Shown: positions 11,945 through 26,900, counted from the first letter of the stretch. The stretch: 64,000 nt of DNA from Apostichopus japonicus (GCF_037975245.1 NC_092579.1:16020178-16084177); one strand, 5' to 3'. Program-made: numbers and translations. The notes: a model not told the origin generated them from the sequence alone.

Positions 11945-14900
11945 GAAAACTTAATGAGAAGGAAAATCCAGAACAGTGAAAAAACTTCCAGCCTCCACCG
12001 GGATTCCAACCTGGGCCTTGTGCTTTATATGCGGACACCCTAACCACTAGGCTATGGACGCTGATTGTATGTCCAGAGGTTCGAATCCGGTAAGGAAGGT
12101 CGTAATTCCACTGTAGGCGTTTGTCACCTGTATCGAACAATACTAGTTCTGGTTTGGTAACATATTTGCCTTACTCTAGAGATCAACCATGATTCTAACC
12201 AACTCGAAATCATTTGTGATTCCCAAAGCCGGATCTCGAAAGAGATACTTTGAATAGACTTTTGTTAATGAATAATTTTGTTAATTAATATATATATGAT
12301 AAGTGTCATGAAAATACCGCTGTGCAGTTCAATGGTTGTATTCAATTGTCACTTAATATCAAAATGATATATTACATTAAACAAACAATAACTTTACTTC
12401 TCATATTGCCTCAAGTGCATCAGACCGATGGCATGCACCATATAATATTCTTTTAATTTAGCTCTTCGTTATCGATAGAAGATCTCTCTGCATACTTATT
12501 ACAGTTCAAAATCTCCAGTTGACCAAAAAAACAGAAACGTTTACAAATATTTGTCATAAGTTTTGGCACCTTATAAGCTATAAGATTTTAGAAAGTCATG
12601 CATTGTGATATGAGATAAACCATTCCATGTTTCATGCATTGATATTGACCACTTTCCTTTTTTTTTTTTTTATGGTTATTATTATCATTATCTGGTTTTT
12701 CATTCGGTACTCATCAGCTACGGCAATGGAACTACAGTGTCGGTATACGTTGGTATCAAGCACACTGGAGGAACAAACCATACGGTAGAAGATGAGTACA
12801 TCTCCAGTACCAGGTATTCAGGGACCACCTTCTGGGAGGTCAACTACGCCCTTCGGCCCTGGACCGCCCAGTGCCAGTATTATGATGAAGAGCTGGAGGA
12901 CTGGAATCCACAGGGCTGCGTCGTATGTCAATTCATTTTCTTTCTTTTTTTTCTTTCCTTCACAAAGAAATTTTTTATCTTGACTTGCAATGTCCACCTT
13001 AATACTTTTTAAAAAACTTGCTCGACTCCAAATACTCTCTTGCAGGCTAGATTTGACCCTCGGAAGGGTTGGCATGTCACGTAACCTGTGAGGCAGTCGT
13101 GCTGGTTTACACAATCCTGTAGAAATCTTGTCCAGTGGCTGGCATATTTTCCCTACTTTGCCAGATTTCCATCAGCCCCGACGTATCAAAAGAATGCACA
13201 TGGTGTCAGCTCTAAAAATTGTCTCACATCTCCACTGTCAATATTTGTTAGAAATAATAAATTGAGAGAGCCGACACACCCAATTTTTTTGTTTTATGGT
13301 ACTATGTTTTGTCATCATTTCTTATTGTTTGTTTGCCATTGTTATCTGTTGATAGGTCGGAGACAAGACTTCTCTACTAGCCACCCAGTGTCTGTGTTAC
13401 CATTTAACTACGTTCGGTGGAGGTTTCTCGGTACCCATGAACGGCATCGACCTCAGCGATTCGGCTTTCGGCAAACTGGATGAGAATCCTGTGGTCTTCG
13501 TCTTTATGGTCTGCTGCATATGCATTTATCTGACGGTACTTTTGTGGGCCAGAAAAGCAGACCAGAGAGACAAAGTGAAAGCTGGATCTTCCCCTCTCCC
13601 AGATAACGACCCCAGAGATCATTTCAACTACGAGATTACAGTCTTCACTGGGATGAAGAGTGGTGCAGGTTTGTGCCAATTGATTGGTAGTTTTGAAGAA
13701 GCTTCCTCCCTCCCTCCCCATCCTGCCATCCATCTTCTTCCACCCCCACCCCACCCCTTTTCCAGATTCAGTCAGTATCCCATGCAAATGCTATAGATTT
13801 TTTTCATCCAATAATAAATCAATTACAAGCTTGGTAAAAGTTCTTACATGCAGATTGGTTGAATAGACACAAAATATACTCAAATAGCCTAGGTTATACA
13901 GCCTATAGCTACAATCTCTTTAGAGCTGCTGAAACATTTCATGAGAAACTTAAGTTACATGTTTATATACATATTGGTTGTATTTACTTTACAGTGGATA
14001 TCACTATGAGAAAACTAGCTGCATATTTCATACTATTTTTTTATGAGCAGTGTAACCTAAAATGGATTGTTATAGAACAAAAACTAAAGAAAAAAGACAT
14101 GAATATATCCAATCTCAACAGAAAAATGAAAAGATTGTTGCAGTGTTCTTGGATTTACCTTCAAAATATCTTCAGGAATAATGCTCTCTTTGCTGTAAAA
14201 CATCATTTAAATGTCTGGAAACAGATAGTTTTAACCCTCGTTTCCAATGTTTCTCGTCCAGGTACGTCAGCGAAGGTGACGGTCATAATAACCGGGGATG
14301 CCGAAGAGTCCAGACCACGGCTACTCATAGACCCAAAGAGGAAGACCTTTCAACGCGGTGGAATCGACACTTTTGTCATGCGCCTGCCCCGTCACCTTGG
14401 TAACCTGGAACACATCCGTATCTGGCACGATAACAGCGGCAAGCGGTCATCTTGGTACTTGAGTCGGCTGTCCATCAAAGACTTGTCCAAGGATAAGATG
14501 TATTTCTTCATGCTCGATCGTTGGTTGGCTGTGGAAGAGGATGATGGACAGGTATCTCAAAAAGTCTTTCTTTGTTGTTAGAATATTCCAGCAAACCAGA
14601 AAATATAGCTAACTTTTAGCCACTGCCTGTACTTGGTCCAGGAAGACCGGCCAATGTTTCTAATTTGTCTGAATACCCTTAATCTCTTTTTAGAGAAAGT
14701 GTTCTTGGTTTAATTGCTGTTAGAAATGGAACCTGGGTTTAGCTATTTCCTGCAATAATTAAACTTTAAGAAAGCTTTATTTTTTTTTAATAATTCTTGT
14801 GTTAAACATCAATGCTCGTTGAAGATTTATATTACTCTCTCATAGCCAAGGACTATTTTGCTGTGTTTACTCTTGAAGTATACAAAAATGGAACCATATG

Positions 14901-17900
14901 TTAAAATAATGACAATAATGATGATAATAATCTTTTCCATGCCATCTTGCTTCTTCCATTCGTTAACCACCAACTCCCATCTTCGTGCATATTCGTAGAT
15001 GTTCGTCGTTTATTGTGTTAATACTTCTAATCTTTAGACAACATTTCCATTCTCTGTGTTTGCTCTACATCTGAATTCCAGATCAAGCAAAGCGTATTAA
15101 TAGAACTGAATATATTAATGGAACCGCATACTGAAAATAACGACATACTCACCCATACAATCTTGTCTCTTCCGAGCACTAACGACCACCATTAATGATT
15201 CATAGATGTTCTTCGTTCATTTACGTTAATACTTCTAATCTCTCGATATCGTCTCCATTCTGAATTCCAGATAGAGCGAGTCATTCCTGTAGCCGGTAAG
15301 AGTGAACTGACCAGCTTCGGATATCTGTTCTATAGCAAGACACGCCGGAACCTCAGCGACGGCCATCTTTGGTTCTCCGTGTTTGCTCGACCCTCCAAGA
15401 GTCACTTCACCCGGTCTCAGCGTGCCACCTGCTGTATCTCATTACTCTTTTGTACGATGATGTCAAACATCTTCTTCTACGGCGTGGATCTCACAGCCGG
15501 TAATCAGTCCACGTCCTTCATCTTTGGACCCATATCCTTCTCCTTGGCCGAGATTTGCGTGGGTGTCATCAGCAGCCTCATGGTCCTCCCCGCCAACCTC
15601 CTGGTCATCCAGATGTTCAGGCTGTCCCGTCCGATCCCGGAAAAGATCAAGTGGTTCTCCTGGTTCAAGAGGAAGAAGAAGAAGACGAGAGAGGAGGAAG
15701 AGAAGGAATTGGAGGAGAAGATATTGCAGGTGAAGAGAGATAAAGAGGAGAGGATGGATGAGAAGGCAGTCACAGAATTAGAGGAACAGTTGCAGGCTCT
15801 CGATGGCGGCGACGAAGACGACATGAGGAAAATACTGAAATCAGCTCAGAGTCGGAGGTTGAACGTCGTTGATGGAGGAAAAGATGAAACAGAGGCAGGG
15901 GAGAATGTCAATGATGAGATGATGGTCAGTAGGAGATATTTAAAGAGGGTCATTCTCTTCCACTATTGTGACAAAAATAGTAGTGTTTATTGTAAACAAA
16001 TTACAATGTATTTGCTCCAACAGCTTGTAGAGAACAGCTACTGGAATTTTTCCAAATATTTCTAATGAGTTTGTATAATACTCAGACACGGAAATGGAAT
16101 GAGGGAGTCTTTCTAAAGGAGTATTTCTTGAATGGAAGGGGAGATGGGAAAGAGGGAGGCGGTTGGGGGGGGGGGTAGGCAAGTACCTGTAGTTATAGAA
16201 GTTTACTGCCTGAAAAGTGGTGCACTGATATGAAGCAAACCTTGGGAATAGTGTGTAGCGTTCAAAGATTTGTCCACTATTTAACCCTGCTCATTTTTTG
16301 TACCATTTGTTAAATTAGTTACCTCGTTACAAAAAAGTAAGTAGGTTTAAGTTAACGTTTAGCGCCAAAGCGGTATTCAGGAGGGAGGTTAAAGTCCTAC
16401 TTGTCCCCTCCCTGTATCTACTTTTGTCATAGTAAAGTACATGAGGTCACTTATATATTATGTAATAACTAATAAGTTTTGCCGCAGTTGCCCAACATGG
16501 AAGACTCAGAGATGTATACAATTCAGCAAGGCAACTCAAAGCACTGAGAGGAATTATTTGTGGTTTGTACCGCCCCTAAAATGTGGTTGATTGTAGTTGA
16601 ATTTCTTTTAATGTCCTTGTTTTAGCTCGTTGGTGGCTTGAAAACCACTGGAAAGAAAAAGAAGTCCAAGTTTATGCTGCCCTGGCCTTTTCAATTTGTG
16701 GGCTGGGTCGCTGCTTTTGCAACAATCGGTACAGCTTTCTTCTTCACCATCGAGGTTGCTGGGACGTTTGGCGTGGAAAAGGCCTCGGAGTGGCTCAGAA
16801 CAATGGTGTTTTCTTTGACTCAAGACATATTATTCTCACAACCCATCAAGGTAATACTGTTAGAAAACAAAGATTAGTTATAGTAGAATACACTTGAGGG
16901 GTTAGTGGAGGGAGAGGGGTCAGAGGGAGGGGGATGGGTGGGGAAAAGGGGGATTTAGGGGTCAGAGGGGGGAGGGGGGTTTAGGGGTCAGAGGGGGGAG
17001 GGGGGTTTAGGGGTCAGAGGAGGAGGGGGGTTTAGCTTTTTGATACATCAGTTACATTTGCGGATCTTCCCTTCTCAACAAAGAAGTTGGGACATTCAAA
17101 CCTTGAGTATAAATGCCAACAAGTTTAGTATAGTTGTGGACTTTATGTTGATTTATTGATTGACAGCAAACAATGATTTTTCCCACCTATGTAGAATGGT
17201 CTTAAAATATTGCCAGACAGATGGCAGTGATCGATAAGTTTTAACTTGGATTGCTAAACCTTGTGGATAGCATGTTAGCAAAACATGGTTTTTACCAAAC
17301 ATGCAAGTTTGCAAATGAAATGATCATTTTAAAAGTGTAATCCAAGCCCCGTTATAGCCAACTGTTTATCTTACCTATCTAGTTGTCTCAACTCTTTCGA
17401 TAGGTCTTGTGTCTGGCTACTTTCTATGCACTGGTCATCAAGAAGCCAGACAAGGAAGAGGAGCCAGTGTCTCCGGCCTTAAAGCAGGACGAAGAATACA
17501 TTCACGAGATGATCTCCGAGGAGGAATTATCGGATCCAGAGAAGATGGAGCAGCTCGAGCAGCAGAAGATGATGTGTCCGGTCAAACCTCCGGACACTGA
17601 CCAATTGGAGGAAGCGCGAGAAAAAAGGTTAAACATAACGTCAGATTAGTCCATGATGATCTTTGAGACCCCAAATATCTGGGCATGTAACCTAACCAAG
17701 TCCACCCCATTTTAGAAGAACTCCCACTGAGTCCCACTGGGTCTGGCTTAAAGAAGTCTTAGATGAGTCATCTGTACAATTAATTAGTCTATTAGCAATG
17801 AGTCACCTGTACAATTTATTAGTCTATAAGCGATGAGTCACATGTACAATTAATTAGTCTATTAGAAATGAGTCACATATACAGTTAATTAGTCAATTAG

Positions 17901-20900
17901 CAATGATTCACCTGTACAATTAATTAGTCAATTAGCAATGATTCACCTGTACAATTAATAAGTCAATTAGCAATGATTCACCTGTACAATTAATAAGTCA
18001 ATTAGCAAGATTCACCTGTACAATTAATTAGTCAATTAGCAATGATTCACCTGTACAATTAATTAGTCAATTAGCAATGATTCACCTGTACAATTAATTA
18101 GTCAATTAGCAATGATTCACCTGTACAATTAATTAGTCAATTAGCAATGATTCACCTGTACAATTAATTAGTCAATTAGCAATGATTCACCAGTACAATT
18201 AATTAGTCAATTAGCAATGATTCACCTGTAAAATTAATTTGTCTATCAGCAATACACACAAGAGTATCATATCTGCAACTATTAGCATAGAATTCTGAGG
18301 GTCATTTTGCATTGTAATTCATCATTTACGCTTTATATATACACTTTGGTATATGTCAGGTTTATTGGATTACAGCTCAAGTAATCTCCAAAATTGGAAA
18401 TAATATATTTACCCTCTTTTGCATTTTTTCTATTTTCACGTTCAAGGTTTCGTGATAGTCACTTAAAAGTAGCGGATTAGCTATAGACGTATATTAATTT
18501 TTGGATATGATAATTTCTGAGATTTTTTTTTTTTTTTTTTGACAGATTTAAGGAGATTGAGATGTGGGCTGTCATCAAGGAGATATCCGTCTATGTGATC
18601 TACCTCTATGTCATGCTGATCGTTGCCTATGGCAACCTTGATTCAAATTCCCATGCTCTGATCTCATCATGCAAAGGCATGTTCATCAACGCTGAATACA
18701 ACGGAATACTCAAACTGTCTTCTGTAAGAATTTTACTCTCATAGTGTTATAATTCTTACGTATGGTGACCTAAGGAGGGACATTGAAAGACAATATATAT
18801 AGATTGACAAGACCAAATTCCGATATAAACGGTCAAAATTTCGAGATAGAAAGTCAAAATTTTGTGATGAAAAGCCGAGAATTTCATAAATTACCCTTCT
18901 ACCCCCTTTGGTGGACTTATCTTGATTGTAAGCCTTTTCTGAAACACTTGGTGTTTTAATATATTGGAAGTGTTACACACAATTACATGATCATTCAGTA
19001 AAAACTCATAAAATTGTGGATATATTTGCAATATATATATAGTTGTGGGCTGTAGTTTGTGTTAATTCTGGTTAGAAAAATCATGGCTGTCAAGCCATTT
19101 CATTTTAATATTCTTGTATGAAACTGTCTGGATTTTCTTTCCACAGGTGACCAGTCGTAGTCACTTTCATAGATATTTGAGAGAAACCTTCATTCCCACC
19201 CTCTACGCTGATCCTCTGAGTAACGGCCTTCTTGATGAGGATAGCATATCACAAAGGTTTGTCGCAGACAAGGCACATATCCTGATTGGTACTGCCCGAC
19301 TAAGGCAGGTCAGGGTACATTCCAGTGAGTGAACTCGATAAATTTTTCTTGATTTCTAAAATTTATCGGAATTATATGCACAACATTTAATCCAAAAGGG
19401 ATTATTAGAGGAAAATGTTACTTTTGACATGCGAAAGGGTGAACTTTAATATAAGCATCTCCGTCAAATTTTCATCCAGTTTCTAAGAGGTTTTTTTGTT
19501 GTTGAAAATGTCACTTTTGACATTCGACAGGGTGAACTTTATTATAAGCATCTCCGTCAAATTTTCATCCAGTTTCTAAGAGTTTTTTTTGTTGTTGAGA
19601 TGTTTGCATATCACTTTTATACACTTTGTACAAAACGTGAACTCGATGCAAGCAAACGTGCAATGTCGTAAATCCGGGTTGATAATCTTCTTGTCTTTTC
19701 TCTTGTTGTGAGCTTCTGTTGAGATGGTTCTGTTCTAACTTCTGTTACAGGTTTGTAATGAAGCTTAAGCAATGCCAATGAAACATGAGTGTATGCATAT
19801 TCTGATGCATCCGCTCTTCAGGTAGAAAACTGAATTATAGTAATTAACATCTTGTGTAATTTTACATCCTTGACAAAACATGTGGTTTTATTTAAGTTCA
19901 CGTTCGGTAAAAATCTTATTTCAAATGAGTGAAACAGCAGTGTCATGTAGGGATTTCACATGCTAATTTTGTTCTTTCTCTACTATTTTCTTGTAACCTG
20001 TCATTTTCATTTTGTTGGAAATTTTCTTTTGCTATCCCCAGATTCTTGTAAGATCGAGGACATCATGAAGCCAGCCGTGAGTCGCTGCATGGACGTCTAC
20101 TCCTTTGCAGACGATGTAGAATACAGTTATGATGAAGGATGGACTCAGGTTAATGTCACAGATTGTAAGTCCAACAAACTTATTTGTTGACTGATCAAGA
20201 AGAAACATAGCCAGAGAATCCTTTTGAAATTTGCGTTCAGTCCTAATCGACATTTTTAAGATATCGATAGTTGAATTTTCATATTTTGCACCAAACATGA
20301 ACTCTTGTATCAAACTGGTCATGTGATGTCATAGTTCACTTTCAAAACACTGTGAACTTTTAATATATCATGATGAGTAGACGTTCTAAGAGCTTTAATT
20401 GGTTTCTTTTTTGTATCCTCGGTCATATTTCGTTTTTTGTTTTATTAATATGTTTTTTGCAATGTGGGCTGTACATGATGGTTTAGAATCTTCAGCTGAA
20501 CACAAGCACTATGTCCTCTCTTTGATGTACCCCAGAAGCTGAATACAAACACTATACTTTCAGTGTTACTACATGTATATGCCCCAAATATCCTCTCTTA
20601 GATGTACCCCAGGAGCTCTATACAAAGACTATACTTTCAGTGTTACTACATTTATATGCCCAAATGTCCTCACTTAGATGTACCCCAGGAGCTGAATACA
20701 AACACTATACTTTCAGTGTTATTACATTTATATGCCCAAATGTCCTCACTTAGATGTACCCCAGGAGCTGAATACAAACACTATACTTTCAGTGTTACTA
20801 CATTTACATGTCCAAATGTCCTCACTTAGATGTGCCCCAGGAGCTGAACACACACACTATACTTTCAGTGTTATTACATTTACATGTCCAAATGTCCTCA

Positions 20901-23900
20901 CTTAGATGTGCCCCAGGAGCTGAACACACACACTATACTTTCAGTGTTATTACATTTACATGTCTAAATGTCCTCACTTAGATGTACCCCAGGAGCTGAA
21001 TACAAACACTATATTATCAGTGTTATTACATTTATATGCCCAAATGTCCTCACTTAGATGTGCCCTGGAGCTGAATACAAACACTATATTATCAGTGTTA
21101 TTACATTTACATGCCCAAATGTCCTCACTTAGATGTGCCCCAGGAGCTGAACACACACACTATACTTTCAGTGTTATTACATTTACATGTCTAAATGTCC
21201 TCACTTAGATGTACCCCAGGAGCTGAATACAAACACTATATTATCAGTGTTATTACATTTACATGTCCAAATGTCCTCACTTAGATGTGTCCCAGGAGCT
21301 CTATACAAAGACTATACTTTCAGTGTTACTACATTTATATGCCCAAATGTCCTCACTAAGATGTGTCCTAGGAGCTCTATACAAAGACTATACTTTCAGT
21401 GTTACTACATTTATATGTCCAAATGTCCTCTCTTAGATGTACCCCAGGAGCTGAACACAAACACTATACTTTCAGTGTATTACATTTATATGCCCAAATG
21501 TCCTCTCTTAGATGTACCCCAGGAGCTGAATACAAACACTATACTTTCAGTGTTATTACAGTTATATGCCCAAATGTCCTCTCTTAGATGTACCCCAGGA
21601 GCTGAATACAAACACTATACTTTCAGTGTTATTACATTTATATGCCCAAATGTCCTCTCTTAGATGTACCCCAGGAGCTGAATACAAACACTATACTTTC
21701 AGTGTTATTACATTTATATGCCCAAATGTCCTCTCTTAGATGTACCCCAGGAGCTGAATACAAACACTATACTTTCAGTGTTATTACATTTATATGCCCA
21801 AATGTCCTCACTTAGATGTACCCAGGAGCCAAAGGTTCTATTGACCACACTTCGGTATGATGTGGTGTTACAGGTTACCAGGTTAACTGCATGTTGTATG
21901 ATAATAACCTTTTACCTTGATATGAGACTAATAACTTTAACCTTAAACCATCTACCTTATCAGTCTCATTCAAACTAGTCAAATATTACAAGTTATATAC
22001 ATTTTTAGTAACAAACAGTAAATCTTAAATTTTATGTTTTGTATCAACTCTGTTTGGAAGTTGTGTTTTATTTCTCTCCCCCCCCCCCCACACCTACTCT
22101 TTTTTGGCAAATTCAACAGGGCAAAATTTACCGAAATGGGGAACCAGTAGATTTGTCAGCATCTGGAAATATTCCGACTGGTTAGAATTGGATTCTTATC
22201 CAGTCATAGCGGATATTACCACTTACAAAGGGGGAGGATTTACGGCCGTCTTCGGTAACAGGATCGAAGAGGATTACGAAATGTTGGATTACATCATCGA
22301 CAGTAACTGGATGGACCAGCAGACGAGAGCAGTCTTTTTGGAATTTGTCCTCTATAATCCAACTTTGAACGGTCATGTGATGTCACAGATGCTGGTAGAA
22401 TTCCCTCCAACTGGAGGTAAACTTTCTCTTTTTCTACTTGTATAGTGTGATTTATTTTATAAAAGTATATATTTGTGTTTTTTCTTCTCTTTATCAATGA
22501 TATGCTACCGCCAAATTCAAGTTTGTATTTGTAGTTATATTTACTCGTATTTGTCACATGTATTGCCTAGTTGCCATGCCGCCAAAATTTTGGGTCAAAA
22601 TCATAAAAACGAGGGCTGCCGAGCTTTTCTTAAATTTGTTGGTGGTATGGCTAGCCTTGTGAAAATTACAAAATGAGTCGCCACGTCGAAGGAAGATGTT
22701 TGGGAAGCAAACCAACAGGCCCATCATATATGTCCTGGACTATCAGATGTTTTTATCTATGTTTTTACAAAAGATGCAGCCGCAGAGAATATTTGAGGAA
22801 ATTCAATCTTGGTTACGTACGATCGAGCGTCTGTTTGACGAACGTAGCATATCCCTTTTAAATTTCCAGATAGAACGGCAGATCGTTTTACCTTTATCGT
22901 CTTCCATTTTTTAGGAGCATTCCCGTTCCTGAAGTTCCAAACCATGCAACTGGATCATTACTACGGTCCGTTTGCGTATTTCGTCTTGGGAGCAGAAATA
23001 CTCCTGTGTCTCTACATACTGTATTACCTTGTCAGAGAGAGTCTCAAAATCAAGAAGATGAAGAAATCATACTTCAAAGAAGCTTGGAATATAATCGAGT
23101 TAGTCTCCTTGTTGTTTGCAATCTTGACCATCCTGTGCTACATCTACAGGCTGCAACAGGCTAACGAACTCGCTACAGATTTTGCTGAAAATCCTGACAG
23201 ATTTCACAATTTCCAGTACCTTGGTTACTGGGATGACGTAAGTAGATTAGCTTTTTATATGAATATATGAATAAATGAGGGATGTTTAAAGCAGCTGGAT
23301 GCATATGTTACTGTTTGTATATTCACTGCGCTGTGTGGCACAATAAGACAAAAACATGATAATAAGATTAAAAATAATTATAATATTAAAATAAAATATA
23401 ATAATTATACATTATAAAACTCTGGAAGAGCAATGATCTAAAGTGCTTTACAAAAACAGTTACAATTACACTATTACATATTAAGAAGAAGCCTGATTAA
23501 AAAGAAACATCTTTACTCTGGACTAAAAGGCTTACAACAGAAGTCAGATTTCTAATAGATAAAGAGAGACAGAGGGGTGGAGTTCCTGTATATAATATGT
23601 AATGTCTGCTGCTTTCCCAATGTACCATTATTATTTAGAACATAAATCCCTCTTAGGCTACAGTTACGTATTATTCAATTTATGCTGTTAAGATAATGGT
23701 CATTTTAGTTGCAAATCCAGGGGTTGTGTGAGGTGTACAACCACCCCCCTCCCTCCCAGCACCCACTTATTTCAAACCCCCACAAAACAAAATTAAAGGA
23801 TGTAGTAGCACTATAGCTTGTGTGTAGACCTCACTACAAACAAACCTAATTTATAGCTTAACTATATGTGCCTCAAAATGCACCATTTGACATCTTAAGT

Positions 23901-26900
23901 TTATTTTCTGAGGGAAGAACCACCAGAGCAAAACTTGTTAGTAGTTATGGATTCAATACTCCACCCTAATCATTTTAAAATCCAGCTTTTAATGTCCTAA
24001 AGAAAGTGTGACTCTTATTTACATTTTTATGCATGTTACTCTCATACAAGTCCGTCCTATACACACAAAAAGGATCTGTCGACTATTTGGTTGAGTTATT
24101 GAAATGAATATTTATGAAAAGAATAGGAAGTAACATGTGATGGGTAATGATGAATTTTGAAATATTTAGATACAAGTTTTAGATACATGCAAGGTATATA
24201 TATTAGTACTGTGTTACACATTAAGCAGTAGATCGGAGACGAAATGTAGCGCTAAGTGATGTCTGATAAGGTGATGCGTTTATACAGTATGTCAAGCATG
24301 TTCTGGTACTATGTAAAGTCTATATAGTGATGTGTAAAATGACCAGTATATATGTGTACATGCAGCTTATACAGACATATATGTGGTTTAATTGCTGTTC
24401 TCTTGAGACTCTGAACTACATGATATGTTGGAGGTTATCCCAGTGACTGAGAAAACCAACTGTTATCTTGACTGGAGGAGGGGTGCTTTATATAGGAATG
24501 GTAATCCTCAATTAACATGGTAAACTAAATTTATAAAAGTTTAACTTTTAAAATATAGGCCAACATTGAATCAGATGTTGGGCAATTTTTAGTTTCATTG
24601 AATGACAATGTGGGAACTAAACAAATGGTCAAAGCTGATATTCAGACACAAGTGTGAAAATTTTTGAAAAGTTAAGATCTTGAGAAAGGGTTAACAAACA
24701 TCACCATAGAGATCAAGGTTGTCATGACAACCTCTTTGCTTTGTCAACAGCTCTTCATCACAATGACAGGCTTGGTGCTCTTCATAGCTATACTTAAGTT
24801 CTCAAGAATCCTGAGGTTTAATCGAAAGTTGCTTCTATTCAGCTTGACTGTGCAGGTAAATTTTTTATATATTTTAAACAAAAAGTTTTAAATGAAGTGC
24901 CAACTTGATAGCAGCATTCTGCATTTGGTCCCGGACATTTTGCATTTCCCTGAAGGTTGTTTCTACCAAGTAATATAATTCACAGATCCCTGAAGGTTGT
25001 TTCTACCTAATAAAACAATTTACAGTTCCCCGAAGGTTGTTTCTACCTAGTAATACAATTCACAGATCCCTGAAGGTTGTTTCTACCTAGTAATACAATT
25101 CACAGTTTGCTGAAGGTTTTTTCTACCACATAATACAATTCACAGTTCCCTAATGTTGTTTCTACCTAGTAATACATTTTACAGTTCCCTAAGGTTGTTT
25201 CTACCACATAATACAATTCACAGTTCCCTAATAATGTTTCTACCACATTATACAATTCAATACAATTCAATGTAATACATTTTACAACAACCATGTCATT
25301 TGTTTGTTTTTCTTTCTCTATTTAAGGCCTCTATTTGTTTTGTGAGAAAGTTCACTCGGTTGAAAAAATAAATAAAAGTATCTGTTGTACTGTGAAAACC
25401 TTAATTGCAGGTTGCGTAGATTTGATATTTCCTGTTTCAATGATTCTGATCGAAACTAAATATTCCACAAAAGTATTACTTTCATAGCAGGACTATGATC
25501 AAGTTTCATTTTCACAAAAATAAAGTATATATATATATTGAACTTTGATGTTTGCAAAAGTGATCAAAGTTATATGCTATGCACTGTGCCTTACAACACA
25601 TCTTGCCTTGTTATGGTCTACAATTGCCGGCCATGTATTACATGCTAGTGTATGTGACCTTAATAGATGGATTTTTTTTTCCAATGTTACTTCACTTCTA
25701 GTTCATGATGCTAAGTTAATTGCACTGAAATAAATCTTGTATATATGGGTTTCGATGCTGATTATAAATGACAAAGAAATTGCAATTAGTTATATCTTTT
25801 TCTCTTTTTTTTTCTTTCTTGATTTTTCTCTCCAGAAATTTGGGACAGAGTTGAGTCTGTTCATGGTTATGTTTCTTGTGGTGTATGCAGCCTTTGCTAG
25901 CTTTTCCTACCTCTCCTTCTATCAGCTGAGGGATTACAGCTCTTTCATCAAGACCCTCGAGTCTCTCTTTGGCTCATTACTCGGTAAATACAACAAGAGT
26001 CTCTCAATATTGTAAATCTCTTCACCTTAAAGTTTCCTACCCTTCCAGGCAGTTCTTACCTGTGAAAGATGCTGCCTCTGTAGCGTGCATTCAAATTTCC
26101 CATGTTTTTTTCAAATGTTTTTTTTTTTCTCAGGAGGAGATAAGGGATTAGGATATATTACAATATTGTCATGGGGAGTTTTTAGGTCCATTCTTGTCAT
26201 GGGGACTTGTTAGGTCCATTCTTGTCATGGGGAGTTGTTAGATCCATTCTTGTCATGGGGAGTTTTTAGGTCCATTCTTGTCATGGGGACTTGTTAGGTC
26301 CATTCTTGTCATGGGGAGTTGTTAGGTCCATCATTGTCATGGGGAGTTGTTAGGTCCATTCTTGTCATGGGGAGTTGTTAGGTCCATTCTTGTCATGGGG
26401 ACTTGTTAGGTCCATTCTTGTCATGGGGACTTGTTAGGTCCATTCTTGTCATGGGGAGTTGTTAGATCCATTCTGGTCATGGTTAGTTGTTAGGTCCATT
26501 CTTGTCATGGGGAGTTGTTAGGCCCATTCTTGTCATGGGGAGTTGTTAGGTACATTCTGGATATGGGGAGTTGTTTAGGTCCATTCTGGATATGGGACTT
26601 GTTAGGTCCATTCTGGTCATGGTTAGTTGTTAGGTCCATTCTTGTCATGGGGAGTTGTTAGGTACATTCTGGATATGGGGAGTTGTTAGGTCCATTCTTG
26701 TCATGGGGAGTTGTTAGGTCCATTCTTGTCATGGGGAGTTGTTAGGTCCATTCTTGTCATGGGGAGTTGTTAGGTCCATTCTTGTCATGGGGAGTTGTTA
26801 GATCCATTCTGGTCATGGTTAGTTGTTAGGTCCATTCTTGTCATGGGGAGTTGTTAGGCCCATTCTTGTCATGGGGAGTTTATAGGTCCATTCTTGTCAT

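Larger units (their letters stand above)
10202..13668 (+). other. Polycystin-like gene: GAIN/GPS region and TM1 (exons 10-13)
   Basis: Exons 10-12 encode the beta-rich region before the GPS, with many sequons (NSS, NVT, NGT, NCT). The GPS spans exons 12-13: [15 protein letters not shown], then [15 protein letters not shown], which has the four cysteines, the tryptophan and the HL/T cleavage triplet. Exon 13 then encodes the first transmembrane helix ([16 protein letters not shown]) and a basic cytoplasmic start leading to the PLAT domain ([16 protein letters not shown]). The exon phases (1, 1, 2, 0, 1) are all compatible. Confidence 0.88.
18546..22416 (+). other. Polycystin-like gene: TM6 and extracellular polycystin (TOP) domain (exons 18-21)
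   Basis: Exon 18 encodes TM6 ([18 protein letters not shown]). Exons 19-21 encode the extracellular polycystin domain: [27 protein letters not shown], a cysteine pair flanking [16 protein letters not shown], then [41 protein letters not shown] and a FPPTGG end. These are diagnostic of PKD_channel-type ectodomains. Intron 20 (20165-22119) contains a 76-bp minisatellite. Confidence 0.87.

Noticed and set aside
11752-12140. Ile/Tyr repeat proteins
   Set aside because: Translations of (TA)n and a SINE. The same applies to 42341-42640 and 48857-49211.
13859-14581. 240-codon plus-strand open frame
   Set aside because: Only 14262-14551 is coding (PLAT exon, with acceptor and donor). The preceding 400 bases are intron that happens to stay open.
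20602-21978. Long open frames (up to ~158 codons) with repeats of [12 protein letters not shown] and [12 protein letters not shown]
   Set aside because: They are translations of the 76-bp intron 20 minisatellite in different frames. The unit is not a multiple of three and polycystin exons 20 and 21 join cleanly around it.
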